The translations under genes were made by a program, and so were the position numbers. Below the pieces are notes generated by a model, which ran no database searches, was not told the origin of the DNA, and saw nothing but the letters and a program-made list of their open reading frames with translations. A stretch of 45,606 nt of DNA from JBDTDV01 sp039922875 (lineage in GTDB: Bacteria; Actinomycetota; Actinomycetes; Actinomycetales; Microbacteriaceae): assembly GCA_039922875.1 (NCBI GenBank), contig JBDTDV010000068.1, positions 1 through 45,606 of the forward strand, read 5' to 3'. Each line of letters starts with the position of its first letter. Positions within the stretch are counted from its first letter, which is position 1. Positions 7,805 to 16,063 of this stretch are shown here, piece after piece.

Positions 7805-9066
7805 CGTGGTGTACCTGGCGCCGGCCACTGAATGACGACGGTTGTTCCGACGCCCGGGTGCGAGCGCACGGTGGCGGCGCCTCCTGCCTGGGCGACGCGG
7901 TCTACGATCGAGATCCGCAGTCCGAGACGATCTGCGGGCACGGTGTCCGGATCAAACCCCGAGCCCGAGTCGGCGACTTCTACCACAAGCCCGGGTCCCG
8001 CCACCCCGTCAGCTTCGGTGCCCAGCAGCCGAATCTGACGCCGGATTCCGGCACCACCGGCATGCTGCATGCTGTTGACCATCGCCTGCACCGTCGCCGA
8101 GTACACGGCCTCCGCCACCGGCTCGGGAATCGACCCATCGCCCAGCCGGCGCACGCTGACCGCGAACGGCACGGACAGCACACGGGCGGCGGCCCGAACC
8201 CGGGAACCAAGCCGGCTCACCGAGACCTCCGTCACGCCGTTCGGAGCGGCTGCAATACTCTCCTCCGTGGTGTTCAGATGGCCGATCGCATTCCGAGCCA
8301 TCCGCACGGCAAGCAGCTTGGTCTCCTCGGATCCAGCGGACGCCGCGGCCAGCAGCGCGGTCAGGACGCTGTCGTGTACCAGTGCATCCACGCTGACCCG
8401 TTCCGCATCTGTCGCATGTTGGCGCACCGCAGCGGCATACTGCTTCAGCGCAGTCTGCTGCGCGCGGTCGACATCGCTCGCAGCCTGCCGCAGCATCGTC
8501 ACAATCACCAGAACCACACCGCCGAGAATGACCGCGTAGGTCACATCGACCGCAGCCAACCGCCAGGACGCCCCTCCGCCGCTGGGCAGAACCCGGATTA
8601 TCCCGTAGGCGAGCGGCGCGATCACGGTGTAGGCCGCTGCCTGCCACACCGGCAGCGCAACCACCGCCGCCGCCGTCGCGACCGTGCACAGATACCACAG
8701 CCAGGGCCGGTCCGGAGCGTGTGCGGCAGAGTCAGCCATGGTCGCCGGCCAGGTCACCACCGCTGTCAGATAGACAACCGCGACGCACAGCATGGCCTGG
8801 TTGACTATCCGGTTCACCATGGATGCCGCTAGCACGAACAACAAACTGCCGAAGACCACAATCACCACGATCAGAGCCCACGGCTGGGCGAACTGGTGCC
8901 ACTGGCCGATCATGGTCGGAATCGCCTGCACGCCGAAGATCAGGCCGAAGCCGGAGACGGCGCGAGCGCAGACGATCTCAATTTGCGCCCTGCTGATCGC
9001 GCCAGACGCGGGCGGTGCCGGGTGGCTGGAGTCCACGCCGGGACTAGCGACCGTGGTGCGCGACAT
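7801..9066 (-). CDS. Membrane sensor histidine kinase
   Basis: A 421-aa sensor kinase. Residues about 35-200 form five or six membrane helices with almost no extracytoplasmic domain, so it probably senses a membrane or intramembrane signal. The H box is ALVHDSVLTALLA with His231 followed by Asp, as in NarL/DesK-type kinases. The ATPase domain has an N box (NSMQHAGG, Asn331), G1 (VADSGSGFD, about 364-372), G2 (RLGLRISIVDRV) and a closing GVGTTVVIQW. Start is ATG at 9066, which overlaps the end of the response-regulator gene by 23 bp. The partner regulator is encoded just upstream, and the degenerate kinase-like gene follows with a 4-bp overlap. Confidence 0.85.
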   Translation of the reverse strand: MSRTTVASPGVDSSHPAPPASGAISRAQIEIVCARAVSGFGLIFGVQAIPTMIGQWHQFAQPWALIVVIVVFGSLLFVLAASMVNRIVNQAMLCVAVVYLTAVVTWPATMADSAAHAPDRPWLWYLCTVATAAAVVALPVWQAAAYTVIAPLAYGIIRVLPSGGGASWRLAAVDVTYAVILGGVVLVIVTMLRQAASDVDRAQQTALKQYAAAVRQHATDAERVSVDALVHDSVLTALLAAASAGSEETKLLAVRMARNAIGHLNTTEESIAAAPNGVTEVSVSRLGSRVRAAARVLSVPFAVSVRRLGDGSIPEPVAEAVYSATVQAMVNSMQHAGGAGIRRQIRLLGTEADGVAGPGLVVEVADSGSGFDPDTVPADRLGLRISIVDRVAQAGGAATVRSHPGVGTTVVIQWPAPGTPR

Positions 9067-9703
9067 TTGGATCCAACGACGGCAGGATGCCGTCTTCGAC
9101 CGCGCGACGCAGCAATTCCACCTTCGTCGGTGCGGGTCTGCCTACCTCGACATACTTGCTGCGAATCCGGTCCAGGTACTCCCGTGCGGTCGAATACGCG
9201 ATACCGAGCTGGCTGGCCACGGCCTTCAACGGAAGACCAGAGGCGTACAAGTGCAACACGTCCCTCTCCCGCCGGCCGAGCTGCGCCTTCGCGAATGCAC
9301 TATCGGCGTCGATCGCCGAGGCCCACTCCAGGTTGTTGAGCACCTTCCCGGCGGCAACGGTCGAGATCGCGGCCATCACCGCGGTCGTCGGAGCGGACTT
9401 CGGGATCACCCCGGCCGCGCCGGCCGCGAGGGCCTCGCGAACTCCAGCGACCCGGTCGGCGATGCTGTGGATCAGGACCGCCGCGCCGATGCTCTGCACC
9501 AATTTCACGTTGTCGGTGATCCGGGACCCGTCGCCGAGGGAGAGATCTAGCACGACGACATCGCAGTGGGCGCCAGCCACAGCACGAATCAACTGGTCCG
9601 CAGTCGCCACGGAGCCGACCACCTCGTGCCCCGCATCCTGGCAGGCGGCGCGCAGGCCAAGGCGAACCGACTCGTGATCATCGACGATCGCCACAGACAC
9701 CAT
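9044..9703 (-). CDS. NarL/LuxR-type response regulator
   Basis: A 219-aa DNA-binding regulator. The receiver domain (1-120) has the acidic pair Asp8-Asp9, phospho-acceptor Asp53 (VVVLDLSLGDG), Ser80 and Lys102 preceded by Pro. The C-terminal LuxR helix-turn-helix covers about 140-190 (LGRRERDVLHLYASGLPLKAVASQLGIA, not quoted in full). It heads a three-gene operon with the histidine kinase and the kinase-like protein. Start is ATG at 9703. TACCCT ends 7 nt upstream, and the G-run between could also act as a ribosome site. The target genes are not evident; the adjacent MprF-like/esterase pair is a candidate only by proximity. Confidence 0.92.
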   Translation of the reverse strand: MVSVAIVDDHESVRLGLRAACQDAGHEVVGSVATADQLIRAVAGAHCDVVVLDLSLGDGSRITDNVKLVQSIGAAVLIHSIADRVAGVREALAAGAAGVIPKSAPTTAVMAAISTVAAGKVLNNLEWASAIDADSAFAKAQLGRRERDVLHLYASGLPLKAVASQLGIAYSTAREYLDRIRSKYVEVGRPAPTKVELLRRAVEDGILPSLDPNVAHHGR

Positions 9704-9710
9704 GCCCCCC

Positions 9711-9716
9711 AGGGTA
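9711..9716 (-). promoter_or_regulatory. -10-like TACCCT before the response regulator
   Basis: On the minus strand TACCCT is followed by seven bases (GGGGGGC) and then the ATG at 9703. The spacing fits a leaderless transcript, although the G-run may also serve as a weak ribosome-binding site. Confidence 0.4.
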
Positions 9717-9780
9717 ACGGGATAATGCCGCGCCGAGTTAGCACTTTGAAGGGTGCGGCGCGGTCATCCACTAACCCAGA

Positions 9781-10998
9781 TCACCGTGTCAGCAGCGCAA
9801 TTGTTTCCAGATGGTGCGTGTGCGGGAACAGGTCGAACGCACGCAGGCTCTGCACCCCATAGCCAAGCGGCGCGAACAGCGCCGCGTCCCGCGCCAGGGC
9901 GACCGGGTCACACGCGACGTAAACGATTTGTGCCGGGTGCAGTGCGGCGAGCGCTTCGACCACGGGCCGTCCGGCTCCGGAGCGAGGCGGGTCGAGGATC
10001 ACGGTGGCCTTGGCCAGCGCGTGCCGCTGGCGGCCGGATGTCTGGATCAGCCGGCGCAGATAACGTTCGACCCGGTCGGTGAGGGCGGATGCGTTGGCAA
10101 AGTCGGCGAGATTGCCCACCGCGAACCCGGTGGCGGCGGAGTTCGACTCGACCGAGGTAATGCGCAGCTCCGACCCGAACCGGTCGCCGACCGCGGCGGC
10201 GAGCAGGCCTACTCCGCCATAGAGGTCGAGGTTGGCCGCGGCCGGATCGAACCGGCCGGGATCGATAACGTGTTGCACCGCAGCGGTCAAGGTCCTCGCC
10301 GCGCCGCGATGCACCTGCCAGAATCCCGCCGCGTCCAGACGGAATTCCCGCTCACCCACCCGCTCCACGATCGAGCCCGCCCCGGGCGTGACGACCCGAG
10401 CCGTTCCAGCGCTCGGCGCGACGACATCCACATTCGCCCCTGACGGCATCCGCTTGGTCAGGTCGATCGCCGTCGTAATTGCCGGGACCGCCAACGGGAG
10501 GTCATCAACCGGAATCACTCGGTGCGACCGCGCCGCGTACGGCCCGAGTACACCGTCCGCGTCGCCATGCAGCCGCACTCGGGTGCGCCAACCCAACCCA
10601 TCGGCTTCCGCATCACCGGCAACGGCTTCGACCGTCACGGTGTCGACCATGGGCCCGGTGAGCCGGCCCATCCGCGTCAGGACGTCCGTCAGTACCTGAC
10701 GCTTCAGCTCACGCTGGTGCGGCAGCGCGATGTGCCCGAACTCGGCACCCCCGGCCCGATCCTCGGGTACCCGCTGCACGGATGCCGCCGACCAGATATG
10801 CGGACGGCGGTGCTCGGAACCCTCTAAGACCTGCAGAGTCTCGGCCCGCCAGAACCGGGCATGACGCTCGTCGCTGATTCTGGCCAATACCCTCTCACCT
10901 GGAATGGCGTCGCTGACGAACACCACCCGGCCCTCGTGCCTGGCTACGAAGACCCCTCCGTGGGCTACGTTTGTTATCTCAAGCTCGACGTCGGCCAT
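9781..10998 (-). CDS. TrmA/RumA-type RNA (uracil-5-)-methyltransferase
   Basis: A 405-aa SAM-dependent RNA methyltransferase. An N-terminal TRAM (RNA-binding) domain covers roughly 1-60. The Rossmann domain has LDLYGGVGLLAAAVG (SAM motif I, normally DLYCGxG), LDPPRSGAG (motif IV) and VYVACDPVALARD, which contains the catalytic cysteine. The C terminus FDLFPHTHHLETIALL is diagnostic. Members make 5-methyluridine in tRNA or 23S rRNA; which RNA is used here cannot be told. The four-cysteine Fe-S cluster of E. coli RlmD/RlmC is not obvious. ATG at 10998 is chosen because MADVELEI matches the usual N terminus; a GTG at 11016 is possible. It is divergent from maf. Confidence 0.88.
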   Translation of the reverse strand: MADVELEITNVAHGGVFVARHEGRVVFVSDAIPGERVLARISDERHARFWRAETLQVLEGSEHRRPHIWSAASVQRVPEDRAGGAEFGHIALPHQRELKRQVLTDVLTRMGRLTGPMVDTVTVEAVAGDAEADGLGWRTRVRLHGDADGVLGPYAARSHRVIPVDDLPLAVPAITTAIDLTKRMPSGANVDVVAPSAGTARVVTPGAGSIVERVGEREFRLDAAGFWQVHRGAARTLTAAVQHVIDPGRFDPAAANLDLYGGVGLLAAAVGDRFGSELRITSVESNSAATGFAVGNLADFANASALTDRVERYLRRLIQTSGRQRHALAKATVILDPPRSGAGRPVVEALAALHPAQIVYVACDPVALARDAALFAPLGYGVQSLRAFDLFPHTHHLETIALLTR

Positions 10999-11084
10999 CC
11001 CCCGATAATCCCACACGCCGGTTGGAGTACAGCGACACGGCGATCATCAGCGGATCATGTGGTCGCCAAAGACGAAGGGATCAC

Positions 11085-11759
11085 ATGCAGCTCTATCTGG
11101 CCTCCACCTCCCCGGCACGCCTGGCGCTCCTGCGCGCGGCAGGCATCGAACCGGTGGTGGTTCCCTCGCATGTCGATGAACCGGCCACGGTCGCGGCCGC
11201 CGAGGCTCAGCACGGTCCGCTGACGGCAGCCGACACGGTGCAGCTGCTGGCGCGGGCCAAGGCACAAGCGGTGTTGCACCTCAGACAGGATGGCCGGCCG
11301 CTTGACGGGTTCATTCTCGGCGGGGATTCCGCATTCGAGCTCGACGGAAGCGTCTATGGAAAACCGCACACTCCCGAGGTTGCCCGGCAGCGCTGGCTGG
11401 CGCAACGTGGACGTACCGGCCTGCTGCATTCGGGGCACTGGCTAATCGATCATCGCGCAGACGCCGGAACCGATCCAGGTGGTTGGCCTGCCGTCGGAGC
11501 GGTGGCCACGGCATCGGTGACCTTCGCAGACGACATCACCGATCGGGAGATCGACGCGTACGTCGGCACCGGCGAACCGCTGCAGGTGGCGGGCGCCTTC
11601 ACCATCGACAGCCTCGGCGGGCCATTCATCACCTCGATCAGCGGGGATCCGTCGACCGTCGTCGGGCTGTCGCTGCCGGTGCTCCGGCGGCTCTTCGGCG
11701 GACTGGGTGTTCACTGGCCGAGCCTGTGGTCGGCTGACACCGATCGGCCAGTCTTGTAG
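11085..11759 (+). CDS. maf: Maf-family nucleotide pyrophosphatase
   Basis: A 224-aa Maf protein, a house-cleaning pyrophosphatase that hydrolyses non-canonical or excess nucleoside triphosphates (dTTP/UTP or methylated types). The N-terminal LASTSPARLALLRAAG is the family S-x-S-P-R-R-like motif, and GGDSAFELDGSVYGKP carries the catalytic aspartate. A late segment GAFTIDSLGGPFITSISGDPSTVVGL matches the C-terminal family signature (quoted in part for orientation only). ATG at 11085 has AAGGGA about 6 nt upstream. In actinobacteria maf sits between accE and accA3, and it keeps its place before accA3 here. Confidence 0.93.
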   Translation: MQLYLASTSPARLALLRAAGIEPVVVPSHVDEPATVAAAEAQHGPLTAADTVQLLARAKAQAVLHLRQDGRPLDGFILGGDSAFELDGSVYGKPHTPEVARQRWLAQRGRTGLLHSGHWLIDHRADAGTDPGGWPAVGAVATASVTFADDITDREIDAYVGTGEPLQVAGAFTIDSLGGPFITSISGDPSTVVGLSLPVLRRLFGGLGVHWPSLWSADTDRPVL

Positions 11760-11823
11760 CCATCCCACTGTCTTAGACCAATTTTTTGTAGACACCACCT
11801 AAAAAACCCACTCCCGAGCGCAA

Positions 11824-11829
11824 TAGGCT
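11824..11829 (+). promoter_or_regulatory. -10-like TAGGCT before accA3
   Basis: TAGGCT ends 8 nt before the GTG at 11838. The gap contains AGGGAAC, which could also be a short ribosome-binding site, so both leaderless and minimal-leader starts are possible. Confidence 0.4.
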
Positions 11830-11837
11830 AGGGAACT

Positions 11838-13595
11838 GTGCCACCAATTTCAAAGGTCCTCATCGCCAACCGTGGCGAGATCGCTGTCCGAGTGATCCGG
11901 GCGGCGAAGGACCAGGGGATCACCTCCGTCGCCGTATACGCCGATCAGGACCGCGATGCGTTGCACGTCAAACTCGCCGACGAGGCGTACGGCTTGGAGG
12001 GAACGACCAGCGCCGACACGTATCTCGCGATTGACAAGATCCTTTCGGTGGCGCGGCGTTGCGAAGCGGATGCCGTGCATCCCGGTTACGGCTTCTTGGC
12101 CGAGAACGCGGAGTTCGCCCGTGCCGTGATCAATGCGGGACTGATCTGGATCGGCCCACCGCCGGAGGCCATCGAGCAACTTGGCGACAAGGTATCGGCA
12201 CGGCATATCGCAGAGAAGGTCGGCGCCCCCTTGGCGCCCGGCACCCTGAATCCGGTTGCCGACGCATCCGAGATCCTCGCGTTCGTAGACGAATACGGGT
12301 TGCCGGTCGCGATCAAGGCGGCGTTTGGCGGTGGCGGCCGCGGACTCAAGGTCGCCCGCACCCGTGAGGAGATTCCCGAGCTTTTCGCCTCGGCAACCCG
12401 CGAGGCGATCGCGGCATTCGGACGAGGTGAGTGCTTCGTCGAGAAGTATCTGGACAAGCCGCGGCACGTCGAGACCCAGTGCCTGGCCGATGCGAACGGC
12501 ACGGTCGTGATCGTGTCGACCCGGGACTGCTCACTGCAGCGGCGGCACCAGAAGCTCGTCGAGGAGGCACCGGCACCATTCCTGACCCCGGAGCAGACCG
12601 ACCAGCTATACCGGGCGTCCAAGGCGATCCTGCACGAGGTCGGTTACCGCGGTGCGGGAACCTGCGAGTTCCTGATCGGACACGACGGCACCGTCTCGTT
12701 TCTTGAGGTGAACACCCGACTGCAGGTGGAGCATCCGGTATCCGAAGAGGTGACCGGCATCGATCTGGTGCGCGAGCAGTTCCGGATCGCCGCGGGTGGC
12801 ATCCTCGATTATGATGACCCCGTTCCGCACGGGCACGCCTTCGAGTTCCGAATCAACGGGGAAGATCCCGGGCGCGGGTTCCTGCCATCCCCCGGACCGG
12901 TGCAGGTGTTCAAACCGGCCGGCGGCCCCGGCGTTCGGGTGGACAGTGGCGTGCAATCCGGTGACCTGATCTCCGGCGCATTCGACTCCCTGTTGGCCAA
13001 GCTGATCGTGATCGGATCCAGTCGTGAAGACGCCCTCGAGCGGGCTCGGCGCGCCTTGGACGAGTTCGAAGTGGTCGGGCTACCCACCGTGCTGCCATTT
13101 GACCGGGCGGTCGTGCGGGACCCGGCATTCGTGCCGACCGACGGCAAGCCGTTCAGCATCTACACCAGCTGGATCGAGACCGAGTTCGAGAACGGCATAG
13201 AGCCCTGGAGCGGGACCGCTGCTGAAGCCGCAGCCCCCCAGAAGCGACACAGCGTGGTCGTCGAAGTGGACGGCAAGCGCGTCACCGTGAGTCTGCCAAG
13301 ACGGCTGGGGGAATCCGCCGACGCACAGCGCGGCAGCGCCGCGCCCCGCCGTCGGGCGGCCGGCGCAACGGTGACCGTAACCGGGAACGCGGTGGCCGCC
13401 CCGATGCAGGCCACCGTCATCAAATTGGCCGTGGCCGAGGGAGCGCATGTGGTCAAGGGCGATCTGCTGCTGGTGCTGGAGGCGATGAAGATGGAGCAGC
13501 CGCTGACCGCGCACAAGGATGGCGTGATCGCAGACATCGACGCAGCGGTCGGGTCCACGGTGGCCTCCGGTCACCTGCTGCTGAACATCGCCTAG
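11838..13595 (+). CDS. accA3: Acyl-CoA carboxylase alpha subunit (biotin carboxylase plus BCCP)
   Basis: A 585-aa fusion. Residues 1-450 are biotin carboxylase: KVLIANRGEIAVRVIRA at the start, the glycine-rich ATP loop KAAFGGGGRGLKVAR near 155-170, and EVNTRLQVEHPVSEEVTG with the catalytic acidic and arginine residues near 290-305. After a linker (about 450-515), the C-terminal biotinyl domain carries VLEAMKMEQ with the modified lysine at residue 551. It carboxylates biotin with ATP and bicarbonate and serves one or more AccD subunits. Start GTG at 11838 gives the usual short N terminus. Its partners accD and the accE-like gene lie 5-11 kb upstream rather than adjacent. Confidence 0.96.
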   Translation: MPPISKVLIANRGEIAVRVIRAAKDQGITSVAVYADQDRDALHVKLADEAYGLEGTTSADTYLAIDKILSVARRCEADAVHPGYGFLAENAEFARAVINAGLIWIGPPPEAIEQLGDKVSARHIAEKVGAPLAPGTLNPVADASEILAFVDEYGLPVAIKAAFGGGGRGLKVARTREEIPELFASATREAIAAFGRGECFVEKYLDKPRHVETQCLADANGTVVIVSTRDCSLQRRHQKLVEEAPAPFLTPEQTDQLYRASKAILHEVGYRGAGTCEFLIGHDGTVSFLEVNTRLQVEHPVSEEVTGIDLVREQFRIAAGGILDYDDPVPHGHAFEFRINGEDPGRGFLPSPGPVQVFKPAGGPGVRVDSGVQSGDLISGAFDSLLAKLIVIGSSREDALERARRALDEFEVVGLPTVLPFDRAVVRDPAFVPTDGKPFSIYTSWIETEFENGIEPWSGTAAEAAAPQKRHSVVVEVDGKRVTVSLPRRLGESADAQRGSAAPRRRAAGATVTVTGNAVAAPMQATVIKLAVAEGAHVVKGDLLLVLEAMKMEQPLTAHKDGVIADIDAAVGSTVASGHLLLNIA

Positions 13596-13610
13596 CCACC
13601 ACCGGCAGCC

Positions 13611-13626
13611 GAGCCGCGGGCGGCTC
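13611..13626. terminator. Short hairpin after accA3
   Basis: GAGCCG (13611-13616) and CGGCTC (13621-13626) form a 6-bp stem with a CGGG loop, 16 bp after the accA3 stop. No T-tract follows, so this is a weak terminator candidate in the convergent accA3-lpdA gap. Confidence 0.4.
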
Positions 13627-13640
13627 CTCGCCAAGCCCAG

Positions 13641-13682
13641 AGACGCGGGCGCAGAGACGCGGGCGCAGAGACGCGGGCGCAG
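13641..13682. repeat. Three perfect copies of a 14-bp tandem repeat
   Basis: AGACGCGGGCGCAG is repeated exactly at 13641, 13655 and 13669 in the gap between accA3 and lpdA, ending 10 bp before the lpdA stop. The region is non-coding, so the unit need not be a multiple of three. Confidence 0.92.
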
Positions 13683-13692
13683 AGGTGTCGGG

Positions 13693-15135
13693 TCAGAGGA
13701 CGATGTGCATGGCCCGGGCGGCATCAGAGATGGAGCCGGACAGCGACGGGTACACCGTGAACGCGCGCGCGACTTGGTCAACGGTCAGGCGGTGCTCGAC
13801 CGCGAGTGCCAACGGGAAGATCAGCTCGCTGGCCCGCGGCGCCACGATGACACCACCGATCACGGTGCCGCTGCCGGTGCGGGCGAACAGTTTGACGAAC
13901 CCCTCCTTGATGCCGAGCATCTTCGCTCGCGGATTCGAGGACAGCGGAAGCTTGTAGATGTCGCCCTGGGCGATGCCCTCCTCGATCTGCCTTTGGGTCC
14001 AGCCGACCGTGGCGATCTCCGGTTGGGTGAAGATGTTCGAGGTGACGTTGCGCAGTTCGAAGGGGCTGACGGCATCCCCCATCGCGTGGAAGACGGCAGT
14101 GCGCCCCAGCATGGAGGCCACGGATGCCAGCGGCAGAATATCCGCACAGTCACCGGCCGCGTAAATCGACGGCACCGAGGTGCGCGCGACCCGGTTCACC
14201 CTGATGTGTCCGGACTCGGTCAACTGCACGCCCGCCTCGTGCAGTCCGATGCCGGTGGTGTTCGGAACGGAGCCGACTGCCATCAGGCAGTGCGTGCCGG
14301 TGACCGTGCGACCGTCGGACAGGGTCGCGATCACGCCGGCGCCATCATCGGTGCGGTACACGGAGGCGGCACGGGACTTGGAAAGCACGGTCATCCCGTT
14401 GCGCTTGAACACATTCTCGATCACCCCCGCCGCGTCGGCATCCTCACCAGGCAGCACTCGGTCCCGGCTGGAGATCAGAGTGACCTTCGAGCCGAGTGCG
14501 GTGTAAGCGGATGCGAATTCGGCTCCCGTCACACCAGAACCGACCACAATCAGGTGTTCCGGAACGGCCGGCAGCGTGTAGAGCTGCGTCCAGGTGAGGA
14601 TGCGCTCACCATCGGGCCGTGCGGTGTCGAGGATGCGCGGGCTGGCTCCCACCGACACGACGATGGTGTCGGCCTCGACCCGGTCGAAGTCGGTACCGGT
14701 GTCGCCCTTCGCCGTGGAGACGATCAGTCCGGTCGAGCCGTCGAGCCGGCCCTCTCCGGTGATGAGTCGCACGCCGGAGCGGATCAGGGTCGACTTCAGG
14801 TCCTCCGACTGTTGCCGCGCGAGCCCCAGGAGCCGCTTGTTCACGGCGGCGAGGTTCACGACGACATCTGGGCGTCTGGGCTTTCCTGACTCGCCGCGGT
14901 GGAAGAACTGCACTCCGAGATCGGCCGCTTCGCCGATCGCGTTCGTCGCCTCAGCGGTGGCGATCAAGGTCTTGGACGGGACGACGTCGGTGATCACCGC
15001 CGAGCCGCCGACCCCCTGTCGCTCGACGAGAGTGACCTCGGCGCCCAGTTGTGCTCCGGCAATTGCCGCCTCGTAACCGCCCGGCCCCCCGCCAAGTACC
15101 GCGATCCGCTGCTTGCGCTCGAACTCAAAGGCCAT
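13693..15135 (-). CDS. lpdA: LpdA-type NAD(P)H:quinone oxidoreductase (flavoprotein)
   Basis: A 480-aa pyridine nucleotide-disulfide oxidoreductase fold. The FAD-binding VLGGGPGGYEAA is at residues 12-23, the NAD-binding segment VVGSGVTGAEFASAY is central, and FAD contact AAGDC is near residue 320. The dimerisation domain follows. The redox-active CxxxxC of lipoamide dehydrogenase is absent: the site reads GVGGSAVITDVVPSK. This matches M. tuberculosis LpdA (Rv3303c), a quinone reductase, so lipoamide activity is unlikely. ATG at 15135 has AGGAG about 10 nt upstream. It is divergent from punA, the same neighbourhood as in Mycobacterium. Confidence 0.88.
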   Translation of the reverse strand: MAFEFERKQRIAVLGGGPGGYEAAIAGAQLGAEVTLVERQGVGGSAVITDVVPSKTLIATAEATNAIGEAADLGVQFFHRGESGKPRRPDVVVNLAAVNKRLLGLARQQSEDLKSTLIRSGVRLITGEGRLDGSTGLIVSTAKGDTGTDFDRVEADTIVVSVGASPRILDTARPDGERILTWTQLYTLPAVPEHLIVVGSGVTGAEFASAYTALGSKVTLISSRDRVLPGEDADAAGVIENVFKRNGMTVLSKSRAASVYRTDDGAGVIATLSDGRTVTGTHCLMAVGSVPNTTGIGLHEAGVQLTESGHIRVNRVARTSVPSIYAAGDCADILPLASVASMLGRTAVFHAMGDAVSPFELRNVTSNIFTQPEIATVGWTQRQIEEGIAQGDIYKLPLSSNPRAKMLGIKEGFVKLFARTGSGTVIGGVIVAPRASELIFPLALAVEHRLTVDQVARAFTVYPSLSGSISDAARAMHIVL

Positions 15136-15220
15136 TGCTCTATTCTCCTGCCTGCCCACCGTGCGGCAAAACCACGCACGACGGCGCGCGGGTGTTTAGA
15201 GGGCGCGGCGCCGGGGCGTT

Positions 15221-15226
15221 TAGAGT
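15221..15226 (+). promoter_or_regulatory. -10-like TAGAGT for leaderless punA mRNA
   Basis: TAGAGT ends 6 nt before the punA ATG at 15233. The octamer GTTTAGAG occurs twice, at 15194-15201 and 15218-15225, exactly 24 bp apart; the second copy overlaps the -10. The direct repeat could be an operator. Confidence 0.5.
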
Positions 15227-15232
15227 GTAAGG

Positions 15233-16063
15233 ATGCCAGCGCAACAGAATCCGCTCGATGACCCCGGCAACGATCCTTTCAAGATCGCCGAGCAGGCCGC
15301 GGCCCAGATCGCCGAGCGGACCGGGGTCGCGCACCACGATGTCGCGTTGACGCTGGGCAGTGGCTGGGGCACCGCGGCCGACCTGATCGGCCAGACCACG
15401 GCCGTGGTCGCCGCCGCGGATGTCGTCGGTTTCAGCTCTCCGGCTCTGGCCGGCCATTCGGGCACTCTGCGTTCGGTGTTGCTGCCCGGCGGCAAGCGTG
15501 CGCTGGTCATCGGCGCCAGGACGCATTTCTATGAGGGTCACGGCGTGCGCCGGGTTGTGCACAGCGTGCGCACCGCTGCCGCGACCGGTGCGAAGGTGAT
15601 GGTCCTGACCAACGGTGCCGGAGGCATCCGCGAGTCGTGGAAACCTGGTACCCCGGTCCTGATCAGCGACCACATCAATTTGACCGGCGCCTCACCTCTG
15701 GAGGGCGCGACCTTCGTCGACCTCACCGACCTGTATTCCGCCCGACTGCGAGCGCTGGCCCATTCGGTGGCCGCCGACCTCGACGAGGGCGTCTACTGTC
15801 AATTCCCGGGCCCGCACTACGAGACCCCGGCCGAGGTGCGGATGGCCAAGATCATTGGCGGCCACATCGTGGGAATGTCTACGGCGCTGGAAGCGATCGC
15901 GGCCCGCGAAGCGGACATGGAGGTGCTCGGCATGTCGCTGATCACGAACCTGGCCGCAGGTATCCAAACGACACCGCTGAGCCACGCGGAAGTCATCGAA
16001 GCCGGCCGTGTTGCGGAACCGGTTATCACGGCGCTGTTGGCGCGGATTGTAGGCACCCTGTGA
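15233..16063 (+). CDS. punA: Purine nucleoside phosphorylase
   Basis: A 276-aa trimeric-type PNP. It splits inosine, guanosine and their deoxy forms with phosphate, giving the base and (deoxy)ribose-1-phosphate. Motifs: LTLGSGWG (phosphate loop, about residues 40-47), RTHFYEGHG, LTNGAGGIRESW, GPHYETPAEVRM and VGMSTALEAIAAREADM, which together define the family. ATG at 15233 gives a usual N terminus. The stop overlaps the GTG start of the phosphosugar mutase (GTGA), so the two are translationally coupled. The same pair is deoD-pmmB (Rv3307-Rv3308) in M. tuberculosis. Confidence 0.95.
   Translation: MPAQQNPLDDPGNDPFKIAEQAAAQIAERTGVAHHDVALTLGSGWGTAADLIGQTTAVVAAADVVGFSSPALAGHSGTLRSVLLPGGKRALVIGARTHFYEGHGVRRVVHSVRTAAATGAKVMVLTNGAGGIRESWKPGTPVLISDHINLTGASPLEGATFVDLTDLYSARLRALAHSVAADLDEGVYCQFPGPHYETPAEVRMAKIIGGHIVGMSTALEAIAAREADMEVLGMSLITNLAAGIQTTPLSHAEVIEAGRVAEPVITALLARIVGTL

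Noticed and set aside
13641..13682. Possible CRISPR-like array
   Set aside because: The three 14-bp units are directly adjacent with no spacers, so it is a simple tandem repeat.
13705..14889. 394-codon open frame opposite lpdA
   Set aside because: The minus strand carries a full flavoprotein with FAD and NAD motifs; the opposite frame is a shadow rich in Arg and His with no domain.
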